Below, in pieces: positions 44,306 to 57,170 of a stretch of 64,000 bases of DNA (the stretch's first letter is position 1; each line of letters begins with the position of its first letter). This DNA comes from Shewanella avicenniae (GTDB lineage Bacteria; Pseudomonadota; Gammaproteobacteria; Enterobacterales; Shewanellaceae), in contig NZ_CP071503.1 of assembly GCF_017354945.1 (NCBI RefSeq), forward strand, positions 2,232,001 to 2,296,000, written 5' to 3'. The notes below the pieces were generated by a model. It saw only the letters and a program-made list of their open reading frames with translations, searched no databases and was not told the origin of the DNA. The translations under genes and the position numbers were made by a program.

Positions 44306-45796
44306 ATGAAACCGATTATTCGTTTACATCCCAGCGATAACGTTGCCATCGCCCTCGCGCCACTCAGCGCTGGCACCGAAGTTGAGGTTGATGAGCTGCA
44401 ATTACTGCTGCAACAAGATGTTGAAAAAGGCCACAAAATCGCCCTGTACGATATTGAAGCTGGCAGCGATGTCATTAAATATGGCTCACCCATTGGCCAC
44501 GCCTTGAGTACCATCGGTGTGGGCACCTGGGTGCATACCGATCAGATTAAAACCAACCTCAATGACGAGTTGGAATATCGCTACCAACCGATAGCGAACA
44601 GCGTAGCGCCGCAAGTCGATGACTCTCCGGAAGTGATGATCTATCGCCGCGCCGATGGTCAAGTGGGGATTCGTAACGAGCTGTGGGTGATCCCCAGTGT
44701 CGGCTGCGTCAACGGCATGGCAGCGCAGATGGTTAAGCAGTTCTTGCAACGCCATCCGCAGTTAGAGATTGATGGCGTGCATGTATTTCCGCATCAGTTT
44801 GGTTGTTCGCAGCTCGGTGATGATTTGCAGATGACCAAAAAGCTAATGCAAAACATGATTGAGCATCCCAATGCCGGCGGTGTCTTGGTGGTTGGCTTAG
44901 GCTGCGAAAACAACCAAGTGGCAGCACTGAAATTGGGCGTAGAGCATCGTAGCGACGACCGCGTGAAATACCTCATCACCCAGCATGTTGAAGATGAAGT
45001 AGCAGCAGGTGTCGAGCAACTTGAAGCACTGTATCAAGTGATGCGTCACGATCAACGCGTGCCCGGCAAACTCACCGAGATTCATTTTGGTTTGGAATGC
45101 GGCGGCAGTGATGGGCTCTCCGGCATTACCGCCAACCCCATGTTAGGGCAGCTATCCGACTATTTGATTGCCCGAGGTGGCACCACGGTACTCACTGAAG
45201 TGCCAGAGATGTTCGGCGCGGAAACCATTTTAATGTCGCGATGTAAAGATGAAGCCACCTTTGAGCAGCTTGTCGAGATGGTTAACGGCTTTAAACGCTA
45301 TTACAAAAAGCATGATCAGCCCGTGTATGAAAACCCATCCCCCGGCAACAAAAAAGGTGGGATCACCACGCTGGAAGATAAATCGCTCGGCTGCACCCAA
45401 AAAGCCGGCCAAAGCAGTGTTGAGGCGATTTTAGATTACGGTGAACGGTTACAAAAACCAGGGCTGCATCTGCTCAACGCGCCCGGCAATGATGCAATCG
45501 CCACTAGCGCCCTCGCCGCCTGCGGTTGTCAAATGGTGCTGTTTACCACAGGCCGTGGCACGCCTTATGGGGGTTTTGTGCCCACCCTGAAAATTGCCAC
45601 CAACTCCGAATTAGCCAACAAGAAAAAACATTGGATCGATTTTGATGCAGGCCGCTTGATTAATGATGTCTCGATGGCCGAACTGCTGGATGAATTTATC
45701 GCACTGCTGGTGCGCGCCTGTAACGGCGAAGCAGTGAAAAACGAGCTAAATGATATTCGTGAGATCGCCATTTGGAAGCAAGGGGTGACCTTGTGA
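44306..45796 (+). CDS. uxaA: Altronate dehydratase
   Basis: The 496-aa enzyme converts altronate to 2-keto-3-deoxygluconate. It has an N-terminal SAF domain (about 1-95), then the UxaA core with FPHQFGCSQLGDD, GLGCENNQ and ECGGSDGLSGITANP, the cysteine- and glycine-rich metal-site segments of the family, which needs iron. Full length for the family. It ends in GTGA, overlapping the kdgK start. Confidence 0.95.
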   Translation: MKPIIRLHPSDNVAIALAPLSAGTEVEVDELQLLLQQDVEKGHKIALYDIEAGSDVIKYGSPIGHALSTIGVGTWVHTDQIKTNLNDELEYRYQPIANSVAPQVDDSPEVMIYRRADGQVGIRNELWVIPSVGCVNGMAAQMVKQFLQRHPQLEIDGVHVFPHQFGCSQLGDDLQMTKKLMQNMIEHPNAGGVLVVGLGCENNQVAALKLGVEHRSDDRVKYLITQHVEDEVAAGVEQLEALYQVMRHDQRVPGKLTEIHFGLECGGSDGLSGITANPMLGQLSDYLIARGGTTVLTEVPEMFGAETILMSRCKDEATFEQLVEMVNGFKRYYKKHDQPVYENPSPGNKKGGITTLEDKSLGCTQKAGQSSVEAILDYGERLQKPGLHLLNAPGNDAIATSALAACGCQMVLFTTGRGTPYGGFVPTLKIATNSELANKKKHWIDFDAGRLINDVSMAELLDEFIALLVRACNGEAVKNELNDIREIAIWKQGVTL

Positions 45797-46728
45797 GTAG
45801 CCTAATCCCTACCCCCAAAAAAGTCGCCATTATCGGCGAATGCATGGTGGAATTATCTGGCCAATTGATGGGCCAAATGCAGCAAGGTTTTGGTGGTGAC
45901 ACCCTTAACACCGCGGTGTATCTCAAGCGGGTAGCTGGCATTGCAGCGCAAGTCGCTTATGTCACCGCGATGGGGCAAGACTCGCTCAGCCAAGCGATTA
46001 TTGAGCGTTGGCTACAAGCCGACATCGACTGTCAGTTTGTGCTACGCGATCCAAGCCGGAATGCTGGGTTGTATCTGATTGAAAATGACGCCAATGGCGA
46101 GCGCAGTTTTCACTATTGGCGTAACCAAGCCGCTGCGCGTTATCTGCTGCAACACCCAGATATCGAGGCTGTATTAGCAGCGCTAAAAAGTTATGATTTG
46201 ATTTACCTTTCTGGTATTAGCCTCGCCATTCTGCCCGCAGAGGACCGCGGCAAACTTATCGATTTTCTGATTCAAGCGAAAGCCGCTGGCGTTACCCTCG
46301 CCTTTGACGGTAATTACCGCGCCCGTTTGTGGGCATCGACCAGTGAAACCCAAGCCATTTATAAGCAGTTGTATGCGCTTTGTGATATCGCATTGCTCAC
46401 CTTTGATGATGAGGCCGCTCTATGGGGCGATAGCGACGTTGAAGCCGCGTTTGACCGCTTAGGCGAATATCAAATCAACACCTTGGTGCTGAAAGTGGGC
46501 GGCGATGGATGTTATCTGCAACACGCCAACCAACGCCAGCATATTGCCACCACGCCGGTAGCTCACGTGGTAGATACCACCGCTGCAGGTGACTCATTTA
46601 ATGCTGGATTTTTGGCCGCTTGGCTGATGGGGCACTCACATGAGCAAGCGGCTGGTTGGGGCAATCAACTAGCAGGCCAAGTGATTCAGCAGTCAGGTGC
46701 TATTGTGCCAACCGCGCCATTGGTTTGA
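45793..46728 (+). CDS. kdgK: 2-keto-3-deoxygluconate kinase
   Basis: The 311-aa PfkB-family sugar kinase phosphorylates KDG to KDPG. The first PfkB motif is seen as GFGGDTLNTAVYL, and the second holds the catalytic Asp in DTTAAGDSFNAGF. GTG 45793 overlaps the uxaA stop (GTGA) and is preceded by AAGGGGTGA, so translation is coupled. The frame could extend to TTG 45772, but this lies upstream of the ribosome site. Confidence 0.93.
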   Translation: MSSLIPTPKKVAIIGECMVELSGQLMGQMQQGFGGDTLNTAVYLKRVAGIAAQVAYVTAMGQDSLSQAIIERWLQADIDCQFVLRDPSRNAGLYLIENDANGERSFHYWRNQAAARYLLQHPDIEAVLAALKSYDLIYLSGISLAILPAEDRGKLIDFLIQAKAAGVTLAFDGNYRARLWASTSETQAIYKQLYALCDIALLTFDDEAALWGDSDVEAAFDRLGEYQINTLVLKVGGDGCYLQHANQRQHIATTPVAHVVDTTAAGDSFNAGFLAAWLMGHSHEQAAGWGNQLAGQVIQQSGAIVPTAPLV

Positions 46729-46817
46729 GCCATATTTGAAGCGCAGCTGTCGCAGCTTGAGTAAAGATGGACTGTGCTCTCTCTTATCTGTGAACAAGCG
46801 TGTACGGAAGCGCAATT

Positions 46818-46870
46818 TTTTGTAGATGAGAGAGTTTTGTAGATGAGCAAGCTTTTGTGGATAAGCGAAT
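46818..46870 (+). repeat. Imperfect short tandem repeat (three 17-18 bp units)
   Basis: Units begin TTTTGTAGATGAG, TTTTGTAGATGAG and TTTTGTGGATAAG at 46818, 46835 and 46853, with a fourth TTTT after. The array lies in the 218-bp gap between kdgK and eda. It could be a slippage product or a regulatory spacer. Confidence 0.7.
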
Positions 46871-46946
46871 TTTAGTCGTAAGTGCGAGTAACACAGAACA
46901 GCACAGCGACCACTTAAAAACTATAAATTAAGTTAGGAGCGCATTC

Positions 46947-47576
46947 ATGGCGTCATTTAAAGCTTTACTGGGGGAACAGGTGTTGCTGCCCATTATTCAG
47001 GCAGACACCGCAGCGCAAGGGGTGGCTATCGCGGGGGCGATGCAGCAAGCAGGAATTCATTTGGTGGAAGTCGTACTACGCACCGAAGCCTCTATCGCGG
47101 CGATGCAAGCAATCAAAGCGGCCTATCCCAACATGGTGGTCGGTGCAGGCACGGTGACCAATGCAGAGATTCTAAAAGTGGCGATTGCCGCAGGTGCTGA
47201 TTTTATTATCACCCCAGCCGTATCGCCAAATTTGCTTAGCCAATTGTGTGATTGCCCGGTGCCAGTCGTGCCCGGCGTGTCGAACTCTGCTGACGTGCTG
47301 TTGGCGATTGAACATGGTTTTACCGAATTAAAACTGTTCCCAGCCACCTTGTCTGGCGGCGCGGCGTTTATCAAAGCGATGGGCGCGGTATTCCCTCAAG
47401 TTAGCTTCTGCCCAACAGGCGGGATCAGCGACAAAAACAAAGATGAGTTTTTAACGCTACCTAACTGCTTGGCAGTGGGCGGCTCTTGGGTTGCTCCAAG
47501 CGATTGGGTTGAATCCGCCAGCTGGGACAAAATTACCGCCGCCTGTGCTCAGGCGAACCAAGCATTAGCGGGCTAA
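46947..47576 (+). CDS. eda: KDPG aldolase (2-keto-3-deoxy-6-phosphogluconate aldolase)
   Basis: The 209-aa class I aldolase splits KDPG to pyruvate and glyceraldehyde-3-phosphate. VEVVLRT carries the catalytic Glu, VGAGTV and FIITPAVSP the phosphate and substrate contacts, and the Schiff-base Lys is in ELKLFPA. Full family length. It follows kdgK by 218 bp, so it may have its own promoter, and it completes the galacturonate route. The ribosome site TTAGGAG precedes the ATG. Confidence 0.94.
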   Translation: MASFKALLGEQVLLPIIQADTAAQGVAIAGAMQQAGIHLVEVVLRTEASIAAMQAIKAAYPNMVVGAGTVTNAEILKVAIAAGADFIITPAVSPNLLSQLCDCPVPVVPGVSNSADVLLAIEHGFTELKLFPATLSGGAAFIKAMGAVFPQVSFCPTGGISDKNKDEFLTLPNCLAVGGSWVAPSDWVESASWDKITAACAQANQALAG

Positions 47577-47652
47577 TTGATGGCATACTGTGCACAGATT
47601 TTCGGCAGCGATGCTGCGTTACTCACAAAGTTACAATCTCTTGTGCACTGCG

Positions 47653-47670
47653 ATTGCCACCGGTAGCAAT
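47653..47670. promoter_or_regulatory. Candidate LacI-type operator upstream of uxaC
   Basis: ATTGCCACC|GGTAGCAAT is an 18-bp palindrome with one mismatch pair, about 100 bp before the uxaC ATG. Its core equals O1 before uxaB read on the other strand, which strongly suggests the same regulator. Confidence 0.75.
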
Positions 47671-47768
47671 AGAATGGTAAAACTAGCCTTAAATTTTTAC
47701 GCCATCATTTTTAGAGATCGCCTCGAAACATTGGACGTTGATGACGATCTGCTTATTGAGGAACCATC

Positions 47769-49214
47769 ATGACTTCTGCAGTTATTCCATTAGAGATGCA
47801 TCCAGACCGTCTCTTTTCTAGCGATAAAAACGTGGTTGCCATTGCGCGCGAGCTTTATGAAGCGATAAAAGACCTGCCGATTGTCAGTCCTCACGGCCAC
47901 ACAGATCCCCGTTGGTTTAGTGAGAACCAGAATTTTCAAAACGCGACTGATCTGCTGATAAAGCCAGATCACTATGTGTTCCGTATGCTCTACAGCCAAG
48001 GGATTCCATTAGAAGCCTTGGCGATTCCGCAACGTGGTTTACAGGGCGACCGCAGCCAAGATAACGCGGTAGATCCGCTCGAAGTGTGGAAGATTTTTGC
48101 CAAACACTACTATCTGTTTGCAGGCACGCCTTCTGGCTACTGGCTCGACTCAACTTTCGCCAATGTGTTTGGTTTTAAAGATAAACTTTGTGAAGCCAAT
48201 GCCGCCGATTACTACCATGAAATCAACCGCCAGCTGCAATCAGCTGCATTTGCACCGCGAGCTTTGATGGATAAGTTCAATATCGAAGTGATTGCCACTA
48301 CTGAAGGCGCGCTCGATGAACTGAAACAACATAAAAAGCTCACCGGCACTAATTTCGAAAAACGAGTGGTGACGACCTTCCGCCCAGATGATGTAGTCGA
48401 TGCCAGCCGTGAAGATTTTATCGCCAACGTGCAAACCCTAGGCGAGATTACAGGCTGTGACACCACAAACTGGCAAGGTTATCTGCAAGCGATTAAAGCG
48501 CGTCGGCAATATTTTATTGAACATGGCCGCGCTACCGCCACTGACCACGGACATCCAACTGCACTCACCGCTGACCTTTCGCAGGCAGAATGTGAAACCC
48601 TGTTTAAGCAATGTGTTAGCGGCGAAGCCAGCAAAGCGCAACAAGAGCTGTTCCGTGGCCAGATGCTGACCGAACTTGCAGGAATGAGCATTGAAGATGG
48701 CTTGGTGATGCAGATCCATCCGGGCGCACATCGCGACCACAACAAACGTATTTTCGATATCTATGGCCGCGATAAAGGCGCCGATATTCCATCACAAACT
48801 GAATACGTGAATGCGTTGAAACCACTGCTGAGCAAATACGGCAACAACATGGATCTGCGCATCATTCTGTTTACGCTGGATGAAACCACCTACAGTCGCG
48901 AACTAGCGCCACTGGCAGGTCATTATCCGACCTTGAAGCTTGGCCCAGCATGGTGGTTCCACGACAGCCCTGCCGGTATGTTAAGGTTCCGCCAGCAAGT
49001 GACTGAAACAGCAGGCTTCTATAACACCGTTGGTTTTAACGATGACACTCGTGCCTTCCTGTCGATCCCAGCACGTCATGACGTGGCACGTCGCGTAGAT
49101 TGTCGTTATCTGGCGGAGTTGGTGGCTAACCACCAAATTACATTAGCGGATGCGAAAACACTGTCATATCAGTTAACCTACGGGCTAGTAAAACAAGCGT
49201 ATAACTTCAAATAA
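47769..49214 (+). CDS. uxaC: Glucuronate/galacturonate isomerase
   Basis: The 481-aa TIM-barrel uronate isomerase of the amidohydrolase superfamily converts galacturonate to tagaturonate (and glucuronate to fructuronate). VSPHGHTDPRWF is the N-terminal metal motif. Later motifs are LVMQIHPGAHRDHN and FNDDTRAFLSIPARHD. Length is close to E. coli UxaC (470). GAGGA precedes the ATG. It has its own operator and is transcribed with, or just after, eda. Confidence 0.95.
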   Translation: MTSAVIPLEMHPDRLFSSDKNVVAIARELYEAIKDLPIVSPHGHTDPRWFSENQNFQNATDLLIKPDHYVFRMLYSQGIPLEALAIPQRGLQGDRSQDNAVDPLEVWKIFAKHYYLFAGTPSGYWLDSTFANVFGFKDKLCEANAADYYHEINRQLQSAAFAPRALMDKFNIEVIATTEGALDELKQHKKLTGTNFEKRVVTTFRPDDVVDASREDFIANVQTLGEITGCDTTNWQGYLQAIKARRQYFIEHGRATATDHGHPTALTADLSQAECETLFKQCVSGEASKAQQELFRGQMLTELAGMSIEDGLVMQIHPGAHRDHNKRIFDIYGRDKGADIPSQTEYVNALKPLLSKYGNNMDLRIILFTLDETTYSRELAPLAGHYPTLKLGPAWWFHDSPAGMLRFRQQVTETAGFYNTVGFNDDTRAFLSIPARHDVARRVDCRYLAELVANHQITLADAKTLSYQLTYGLVKQAYNFK

Positions 49215-49254
49215 GATAGAGGCACTGGTAACTGACCTCGCAATTAACCAATGA

Positions 49255-52419
<3,165 letters not shown>

Positions 52420-52458
52420 CGGCAACCAATCAGCGAATCATGGCTGAAAATTAACAGC

Positions 52459-52488
52459 AAACGGCTCCACTAGGAGCCGTTTTTTTTT
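52459..52488 (+). terminator. Terminator after the GH2 gene
   Basis: AACGGCTCC and GGAGCCGTT form a stem followed by a run of nine T. It ends the uxaC-GH2 transcription unit. Confidence 0.93.
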
Positions 52489-52729
52489 GGCAAAATCAAC
52501 TCCACTCTTGGCTGTTCTTAGCCAAATTCACACTCGCTAAATCAGCAGTTAGTCATTGATGATTAACAATATTCTTACAATTGAAAAATATCCAGCAAGC
52601 TGATTGCTAATTAATCAATAAACAGGCTAACATTCCGTCTTCATCTCGGTTACCACTCAACTGAGATGACGCAGTCAGGCTGAATTTTCACCGTCGCGCT
52701 GCCGTTAATTTTCTTTCCATGAGCGAAAT

Positions 52730-53011
52730 ATGATCGATGAAAACTTGGCGATGATCGCCAAACAACGTAAACAGATTTACCTAAGACAAGCGATTGCCGA
52801 CTACCACTTGGAGTTATTTGGCGACTACCTTGCTGAGCGTAATAAATACAAAGAATTATTGGGTTTTGACGCCATTCGTTTTTACCTTTGTGTGAAGCAC
52901 AACTATACGCCGATGCAAGTTCAACAGATGTCATCGAGCGAATTGCGTTTTCTGCTCAATGAAGAGATGCGCTACTGGACACCGCCAAAAGAGTTAGCTT
53001 GGTCGGTGTAA
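52730..53011 (+). CDS. Hypothetical protein, 93 aa
   Basis: I do not recognise a characterised family. The protein is soluble, rich in charged and aromatic residues (YHLELFGDYLAERNKYK, FDAIRFYLCVKHNY, MRYWTPPKEL), and probably helical. The codon pattern and in-frame composition look real, and GAGCG precedes the ATG. It follows 240 bp of AT-rich leader and precedes a lipoprotein gene by 56 bp. Function unknown. Confidence 0.6.
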   Translation: MIDENLAMIAKQRKQIYLRQAIADYHLELFGDYLAERNKYKELLGFDAIRFYLCVKHNYTPMQVQQMSSSELRFLLNEEMRYWTPPKELAWSV

Positions 53012-53067
53012 CTCTCTCCATGCTGCGTGTCGGACTCGCGCAGCAAGATTGAATAAGGATGTTTAAC

Positions 53068-53529
53068 TTGAATAATGCCGGTATCTCTTTAGTGACAGCC
53101 GCCCTATTCACCCTATTAGTCGGCTGTAATGGCGATGACAGCAAGGCAAACGAACCCGTAGCGGTAGGCGAATGTGGCGCGCATGGCGTACCACGCATTA
53201 ACGTGCGCTTACATGATTCACTGGATGATGCGCTTGTTATCGACGATGCCACAGTGCTAATCATTGAAGAGAGCGAAACTGCAAGCCAGCAAGACTATGC
53301 AGAGTATATTCCTGAAGGCGAAACACATTTAGCAGGTGAACCCGGCGCCTATTTCACCTTAATGACCATCAACGCCATCAGCTACAATATCAATATCGAA
53401 GTCACGGCCGAGGGCTACAACGCCGCAGTGGTCAAAAACATCCCCTTTGAACTGGATTCAAGCTGTATGGCAGAAAACAACGTCAGTTACGATGTGTATC
53501 TGTGCCCGTTGAATACCAATTGCCTGTGA
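53068..53529 (+). CDS. Small lipoprotein of unknown function
   Basis: The predicted 153-aa protein has a type II signal peptide ending in the lipobox LLVGC, so it should be lipidated at that Cys. The mature part is acidic, with four further cysteines and a beta-rich carboxypeptidase-regulatory-like pattern (INVRLHDSLDD ... YFTLMTINAISYNINIEVTAEGY). I start it at TTG 53068 because AAGGA lies at the right distance; the ATG at 53059 touches that ribosome site. Position after Asp/Asn at +2 (C-N) does not clearly dictate sorting. Function unknown. Confidence 0.65.
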   Translation: MNNAGISLVTAALFTLLVGCNGDDSKANEPVAVGECGAHGVPRINVRLHDSLDDALVIDDATVLIIEESETASQQDYAEYIPEGETHLAGEPGAYFTLMTINAISYNINIEVTAEGYNAAVVKNIPFELDSSCMAENNVSYDVYLCPLNTNCL

Positions 53530-53559
53530 TGCAGTGTTAAGCACGTGCTGGGAGTCGTT

Positions 53560-53967
53560 ATGGTGATCAGTTGCTGCGTGTTAGTACTGGGATTGATGAT
53601 TGTTTACTCGCAATACACGGGTGGATTGCCGCTGCAATATCGGTGGCGCAATTGTTGTGGTAAAGATTGGAAAAGACGCTTTGCCGATGTCCCCAAACAG
53701 GATATTAGAAAGTTTTTAGCTCTGTTCGCAGGCGCATTTGCTTTTGCACCAAAGCAAAAACTGAAGTTTTCACCGGACGACAAAATCCTTGTTATCTACC
53801 AAGCACTTTATCCAATAAAAGCGATGCCTGACGCGCTAGAACTGGAAACACTTGCAACGGATTTGGCGCAAGCTTATGGAGTTTTATTGCAAGATATTTG
53901 GCATGATGACTTGAGTCTAGGTGAACTGTTTGAAAGCACGTTAAATCACATCACTGCAACGGACTAA
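53560..53967 (+). CDS. Hypothetical membrane-anchored protein
   Basis: The 135-aa protein begins with a hydrophobic segment (VISCCVLVLGLMIVYS) that is either an anchor or an uncleaved signal. A short basic stretch (WRNCCGKDWKRRF) and a helical domain follow. The ATG at 53560 has GGGAG 6 nt upstream; the frame extends to GTG 53545. It follows the lipoprotein gene by 30 bp, and the two may share a transcript. No known domain was recognised. Confidence 0.6.
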   Translation: MVISCCVLVLGLMIVYSQYTGGLPLQYRWRNCCGKDWKRRFADVPKQDIRKFLALFAGAFAFAPKQKLKFSPDDKILVIYQALYPIKAMPDALELETLATDLAQAYGVLLQDIWHDDLSLGELFESTLNHITATD

Positions 53968-54010
53968 GCACCCAGATTTGTCGCTTACATCACTCGCTTA
54001 GACCGAAATA

Positions 54011-54055
54011 AACCAGCCCCGCAATCATTTAATACAAATGATTGCGGGGCTGGTT
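54011..54055. terminator. Long bidirectional terminator hairpin
   Basis: AACCAGCCCCGCAATCATTT pairs perfectly over 20 bp with its complement at 54036-54055 around AATAC. It lies between the convergent small-gene cluster and rnd. Confidence 0.85.
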
Positions 54056-54096
54056 GTTTAGCTGTCTAAATAGCGCTTAAGAATTACTCACAAAGA

Positions 54097-55212
54097 CTAC
54101 AGCTGAGACTCAATTTGCGCTAATGCCTCGGCGGTTAAACTGCCACGCCAGCCTTGCAACACTAGGGGCTCAGCAGCGATTTTACCGCCCCACTGCCACT
54201 CGAGATACTCGTGAATCAATTTCTTAGATCCCAGCAGTTCAATTGGCACTTGGCGCGTTTCAGAGATATCAGTCAACACCGCTTTGATAATCTTAAACGC
54301 GGATTTATATCCAGGCTTTAACGCCAACACATCCAGCGGCTCTGGCAGACTTTGCAGGTCGACGTTGTCCAGCGCCTTCAACAGCTCTTTGCCATAAAAA
54401 CGTTTTTCATGATCGTTTAAATCCCGTGATTGCAGCAGCTCGTTCATCGATCGCGGTTGCTTCTTCGCTAACGCAATCAGGGTGTGATCTTTCAGCACAA
54501 ACCCAACTGCCATATCGCGTTTAATCGCCTTGGCAAGCCGCCATGCTGCTAACGAACGCAGCACCGCCAACTCTGTCGGCTCCAACTGAAAGGCATTCTT
54601 CACTTTCAGATAGGCTTGCTGCATATCGGCTGCTTGCAAACGCCCTTCGGTCATCCGTTGGCTTTCTTCATAGGCCCATTCCAAGCGGTTTTGCTCAACC
54701 AGTTTGTCACGCAGCATGGGATAAAGCTGGTACAGATACTTCACGTCGTTAGCGGCATAAAACAGCTGTGCATCGGTCAATGGGCGCTTAATCCAGTCGG
54801 TGCGAGATTCGCCTTTATCCAACTCAATATCCAGCAATTGCTGCACTAACTTGGCGTAACCTAAGCCATGCCCCATTCCGGCAATCGCAGCAGCAATTTG
54901 AGAATCAAGCAAGGGCGCAGGCTGGCAGTTGCCATGATGGGCGAATACTTCCAGATCTTCGCTACCTGAATGCAGCAGTTTGAGAATATTCGGATTACTC
55001 AACAGTGCCCAGAACGGGGATAAATCTTCAATCGCCACCGGATCGATTAACGCTAAGGTTTCACCATCATACGCTTGAATAAGCCCCAGACGCGCATAAT
55101 AGGTACGAGTACGCACAAATTCCGTATCAAGCACCAGTAGCGAACAACGCTCATACTGCGCAACTAATGTTTGCAACGCATCAGCAGTATCAACGTATAA
55201 AAAATCTTGCAA
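54097..55212 (-). CDS. rnd: Ribonuclease D
   Basis: The 371-aa 3'-5' exoribonuclease trims tRNA and other small RNA 3' ends. The DEDD motifs are seen as LVLDTEFVRT (D, E), LHSGSEDLEVF (D) and the final YAANDVKYLYQLY with Tyr four residues before Asp (DEDDy). HRDC-type domains follow from about residue 205. The frame is open to 55266, but GGAG lies 6 nt before TTG 55212, and the resulting start MQDFLYVDT fits the family. It is downstream of fadD, as in E. coli, though a terminator hairpin lies between. Confidence 0.94.
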   Translation of the reverse strand: MQDFLYVDTADALQTLVAQYERCSLLVLDTEFVRTRTYYARLGLIQAYDGETLALIDPVAIEDLSPFWALLSNPNILKLLHSGSEDLEVFAHHGNCQPAPLLDSQIAAAIAGMGHGLGYAKLVQQLLDIELDKGESRTDWIKRPLTDAQLFYAANDVKYLYQLYPMLRDKLVEQNRLEWAYEESQRMTEGRLQAADMQQAYLKVKNAFQLEPTELAVLRSLAAWRLAKAIKRDMAVGFVLKDHTLIALAKKQPRSMNELLQSRDLNDHEKRFYGKELLKALDNVDLQSLPEPLDVLALKPGYKSAFKIIKAVLTDISETRQVPIELLGSKKLIHEYLEWQWGGKIAAEPLVLQGWRGSLTAEALAQIESQL

Positions 55213-55253
55213 AACATACTCCTGTAATGAAATGTGGCGGCAATTCGACAATG

Positions 55254-55283
55254 AAAAAACCGGCATTACATGCCGGCTTTTTG
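55254..55283 (-). terminator. Terminator of fadD
   Basis: CCGGCA pairs with TGCCGG around a short loop, flanked by A-run and T-run, in the fadD-rnd gap. It may be partly read through into rnd. Confidence 0.75.
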
Positions 55284-55287
55284 TGGA

Positions 55288-56961
55288 TTAGGCTGACTTC
55301 GCTTCGTCCCGAAGTTCCCTTCGCAGGATTTTGCCCACATTACTCTTTGGCAATTCGTCACGGAATTCTACCAGTTTTGGCACCTTATAGCCCGTTAAAT
55401 ACTGACGGCAATGGGCGATGATGTCATCTTTGGTCAAAGATTTATCCTTGGCCACCACAAACACCTTCACAATTTCACCACTGGCTTCATTTGGAATGCC
55501 GACCGCCGCGACTTCAACCACTTTGCCGTGCAGCGCAATAACATCTTCCACTTCGTTGGGAAACACGTTAAAGCCGGACACCAGGATCATGTCTTTCTTA
55601 CGATCGACAATGTAGAAGTAGCCGGTTTCATCCATGTAGCCGATATCCCCCGTGGCAAGCCAGCCGTCTTTATCAATCACTTTGGCCGTTTCTTCTGGGC
55701 GATTCCAGTAACCTTTCATGACCTGTGGGCCTTTGGCAAATAACTCGCCGATTTCACCTTGTGGCAAGGAGTTACCGTCATCATCGCGGATCTCAATCCA
55801 TGTCGATGGCAGTGGGAAGCCGATAGAGCCGTTGTATTCTGCCATGTTGTGCGAACATGCAGCCACTACCGGCGATGCCTCGGTCAAGCCGTAACCTTCT
55901 AGCAATTTACTATGGGTGATGCGCTGCCATTTCTCAGCCACCGCGCGCTGTACCGCCATACCGCCGCCCACCGTGAGTTTCAGCCCTGAAAAATCCAATG
56001 AAGCAAACTCTTCGTTGGCCACCAGCGCATTAAACAGAGTGTTAACCCCAGTAATCGCGGTGCAGGGGAATTTACGCAACTCAGCGACAAAACCGGGAAT
56101 ATCACGTGGATTAGTGATCAGCAGGTTTTCAGAGCCTTTGTGCAAAAACAGGAAGCAGTTCACCGTTAGCGCAAAGATATGGTACAGCGGCAATGCGGTG
56201 ACCACATGCTCTTTGCCATCATCCAGCAGTGGCGAAAATGTCGCATCCGCCTGCAGCACGTTAGCAACCACGTTTCTGTGCGTTAGCATTGCCCCTTTGC
56301 TCACGCCGGTCGTGCCGCCGGTGTATTGCAAAAAGGCGAGATCCGTTGGTGCAATTTCCGGTTTGACATATTGGCGATGCCGCGCCGTCCGCAGCGCTTT
56401 ACGCATAGAAATGGCATTAGGCAGCGAATATTTCGGCACCATGCGCTTGATGTACTTGATAACAAAGTTCACCAGTGTACGTTTTGGCACACCCAGCAAA
56501 TCACCAATGCCGGTGATAATCACATGCTCAACCGGCGTATCATCCACCACCTGTTGCAGCGTATTAGCAAAGTTAGACACCACCACAATCGCTTTGGCCT
56601 CAGCATCAATCAGCTGATGCTTGAGTTCACGCGGGGTATAGAGCGGATTAACGTTGACCACCACCAAACCAGCTCGCAACACACCAAACAGCGCGATGGG
56701 ATATTGCAGCAAGTTAGGCATCATCAGCGCTACGCGGTCACCCTTTTTTAAGCCTAAATCGTTTTGCAGATAGGCGGCAAAAATGCGGCTTTTCTCTTCT
56801 AATTTTCGGTAAGTTAGCTTCACGCCCATGTTGACGTAAGCAGGTTGATCGGCAAAACGTTGCACGGCGTTTTCAAATAGCGCCACTAAAGAAGGAAAAC
56901 GATCCGCATCGATTTCAGCAGGCACCTCGGCAGGTAACTGATTTATCCAGCGTAGATCCAC
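55288..56961 (-). CDS. fadD: Long-chain fatty acid CoA ligase
   Basis: The 557-aa ANL-superfamily enzyme activates fatty acids to acyl-AMP and then acyl-CoA at the inner membrane. The P-loop reads [12 protein letters not shown], the second core motif GYGLTEASP, the hinge [19 protein letters not shown] (Asp, Arg), and the catalytic Lys is near the C-terminus in [10 protein letters not shown]. Length matches E. coli FadD (561). Translation starts at GTG 56961 with GGAGAG upstream. Gene order tsaB ... fadD - rnd is as in enterobacteria. Confidence 0.95.
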   Translation of the reverse strand: MDLRWINQLPAEVPAEIDADRFPSLVALFENAVQRFADQPAYVNMGVKLTYRKLEEKSRIFAAYLQNDLGLKKGDRVALMMPNLLQYPIALFGVLRAGLVVVNVNPLYTPRELKHQLIDAEAKAIVVVSNFANTLQQVVDDTPVEHVIITGIGDLLGVPKRTLVNFVIKYIKRMVPKYSLPNAISMRKALRTARHRQYVKPEIAPTDLAFLQYTGGTTGVSKGAMLTHRNVVANVLQADATFSPLLDDGKEHVVTALPLYHIFALTVNCFLFLHKGSENLLITNPRDIPGFVAELRKFPCTAITGVNTLFNALVANEEFASLDFSGLKLTVGGGMAVQRAVAEKWQRITHSKLLEGYGLTEASPVVAACSHNMAEYNGSIGFPLPSTWIEIRDDDGNSLPQGEIGELFAKGPQVMKGYWNRPEETAKVIDKDGWLATGDIGYMDETGYFYIVDRKKDMILVSGFNVFPNEVEDVIALHGKVVEVAAVGIPNEASGEIVKVFVVAKDKSLTKDDIIAHCRQYLTGYKVPKLVEFRDELPKSNVGKILRRELRDEAKSA

Positions 56962-57170
56962 AAATCTCTCCTAAATGTCCGGTAACAGTGCTGCTGGCAT
57001 GACCCTTTGCTTAATGCAAATGTCAGCATACTGCGCTTATCGTTTTAGTTATCCGGCGGCCGTTATTGGCCACACATCACGGTGTATCAATCACCACGAG
57101 CAAAAATCATACGCCCGTTTGAATTTCGGTCATCTTCACATAAAAATGGCAGGAATCCTAGCGCGTGGCA

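Noticed and set aside
47590..47772. 60-codon frame ahead of uxaC
   Set aside because: It contains the LacI-type operator and overlaps the uxaC start; more likely leader sequence than a gene.
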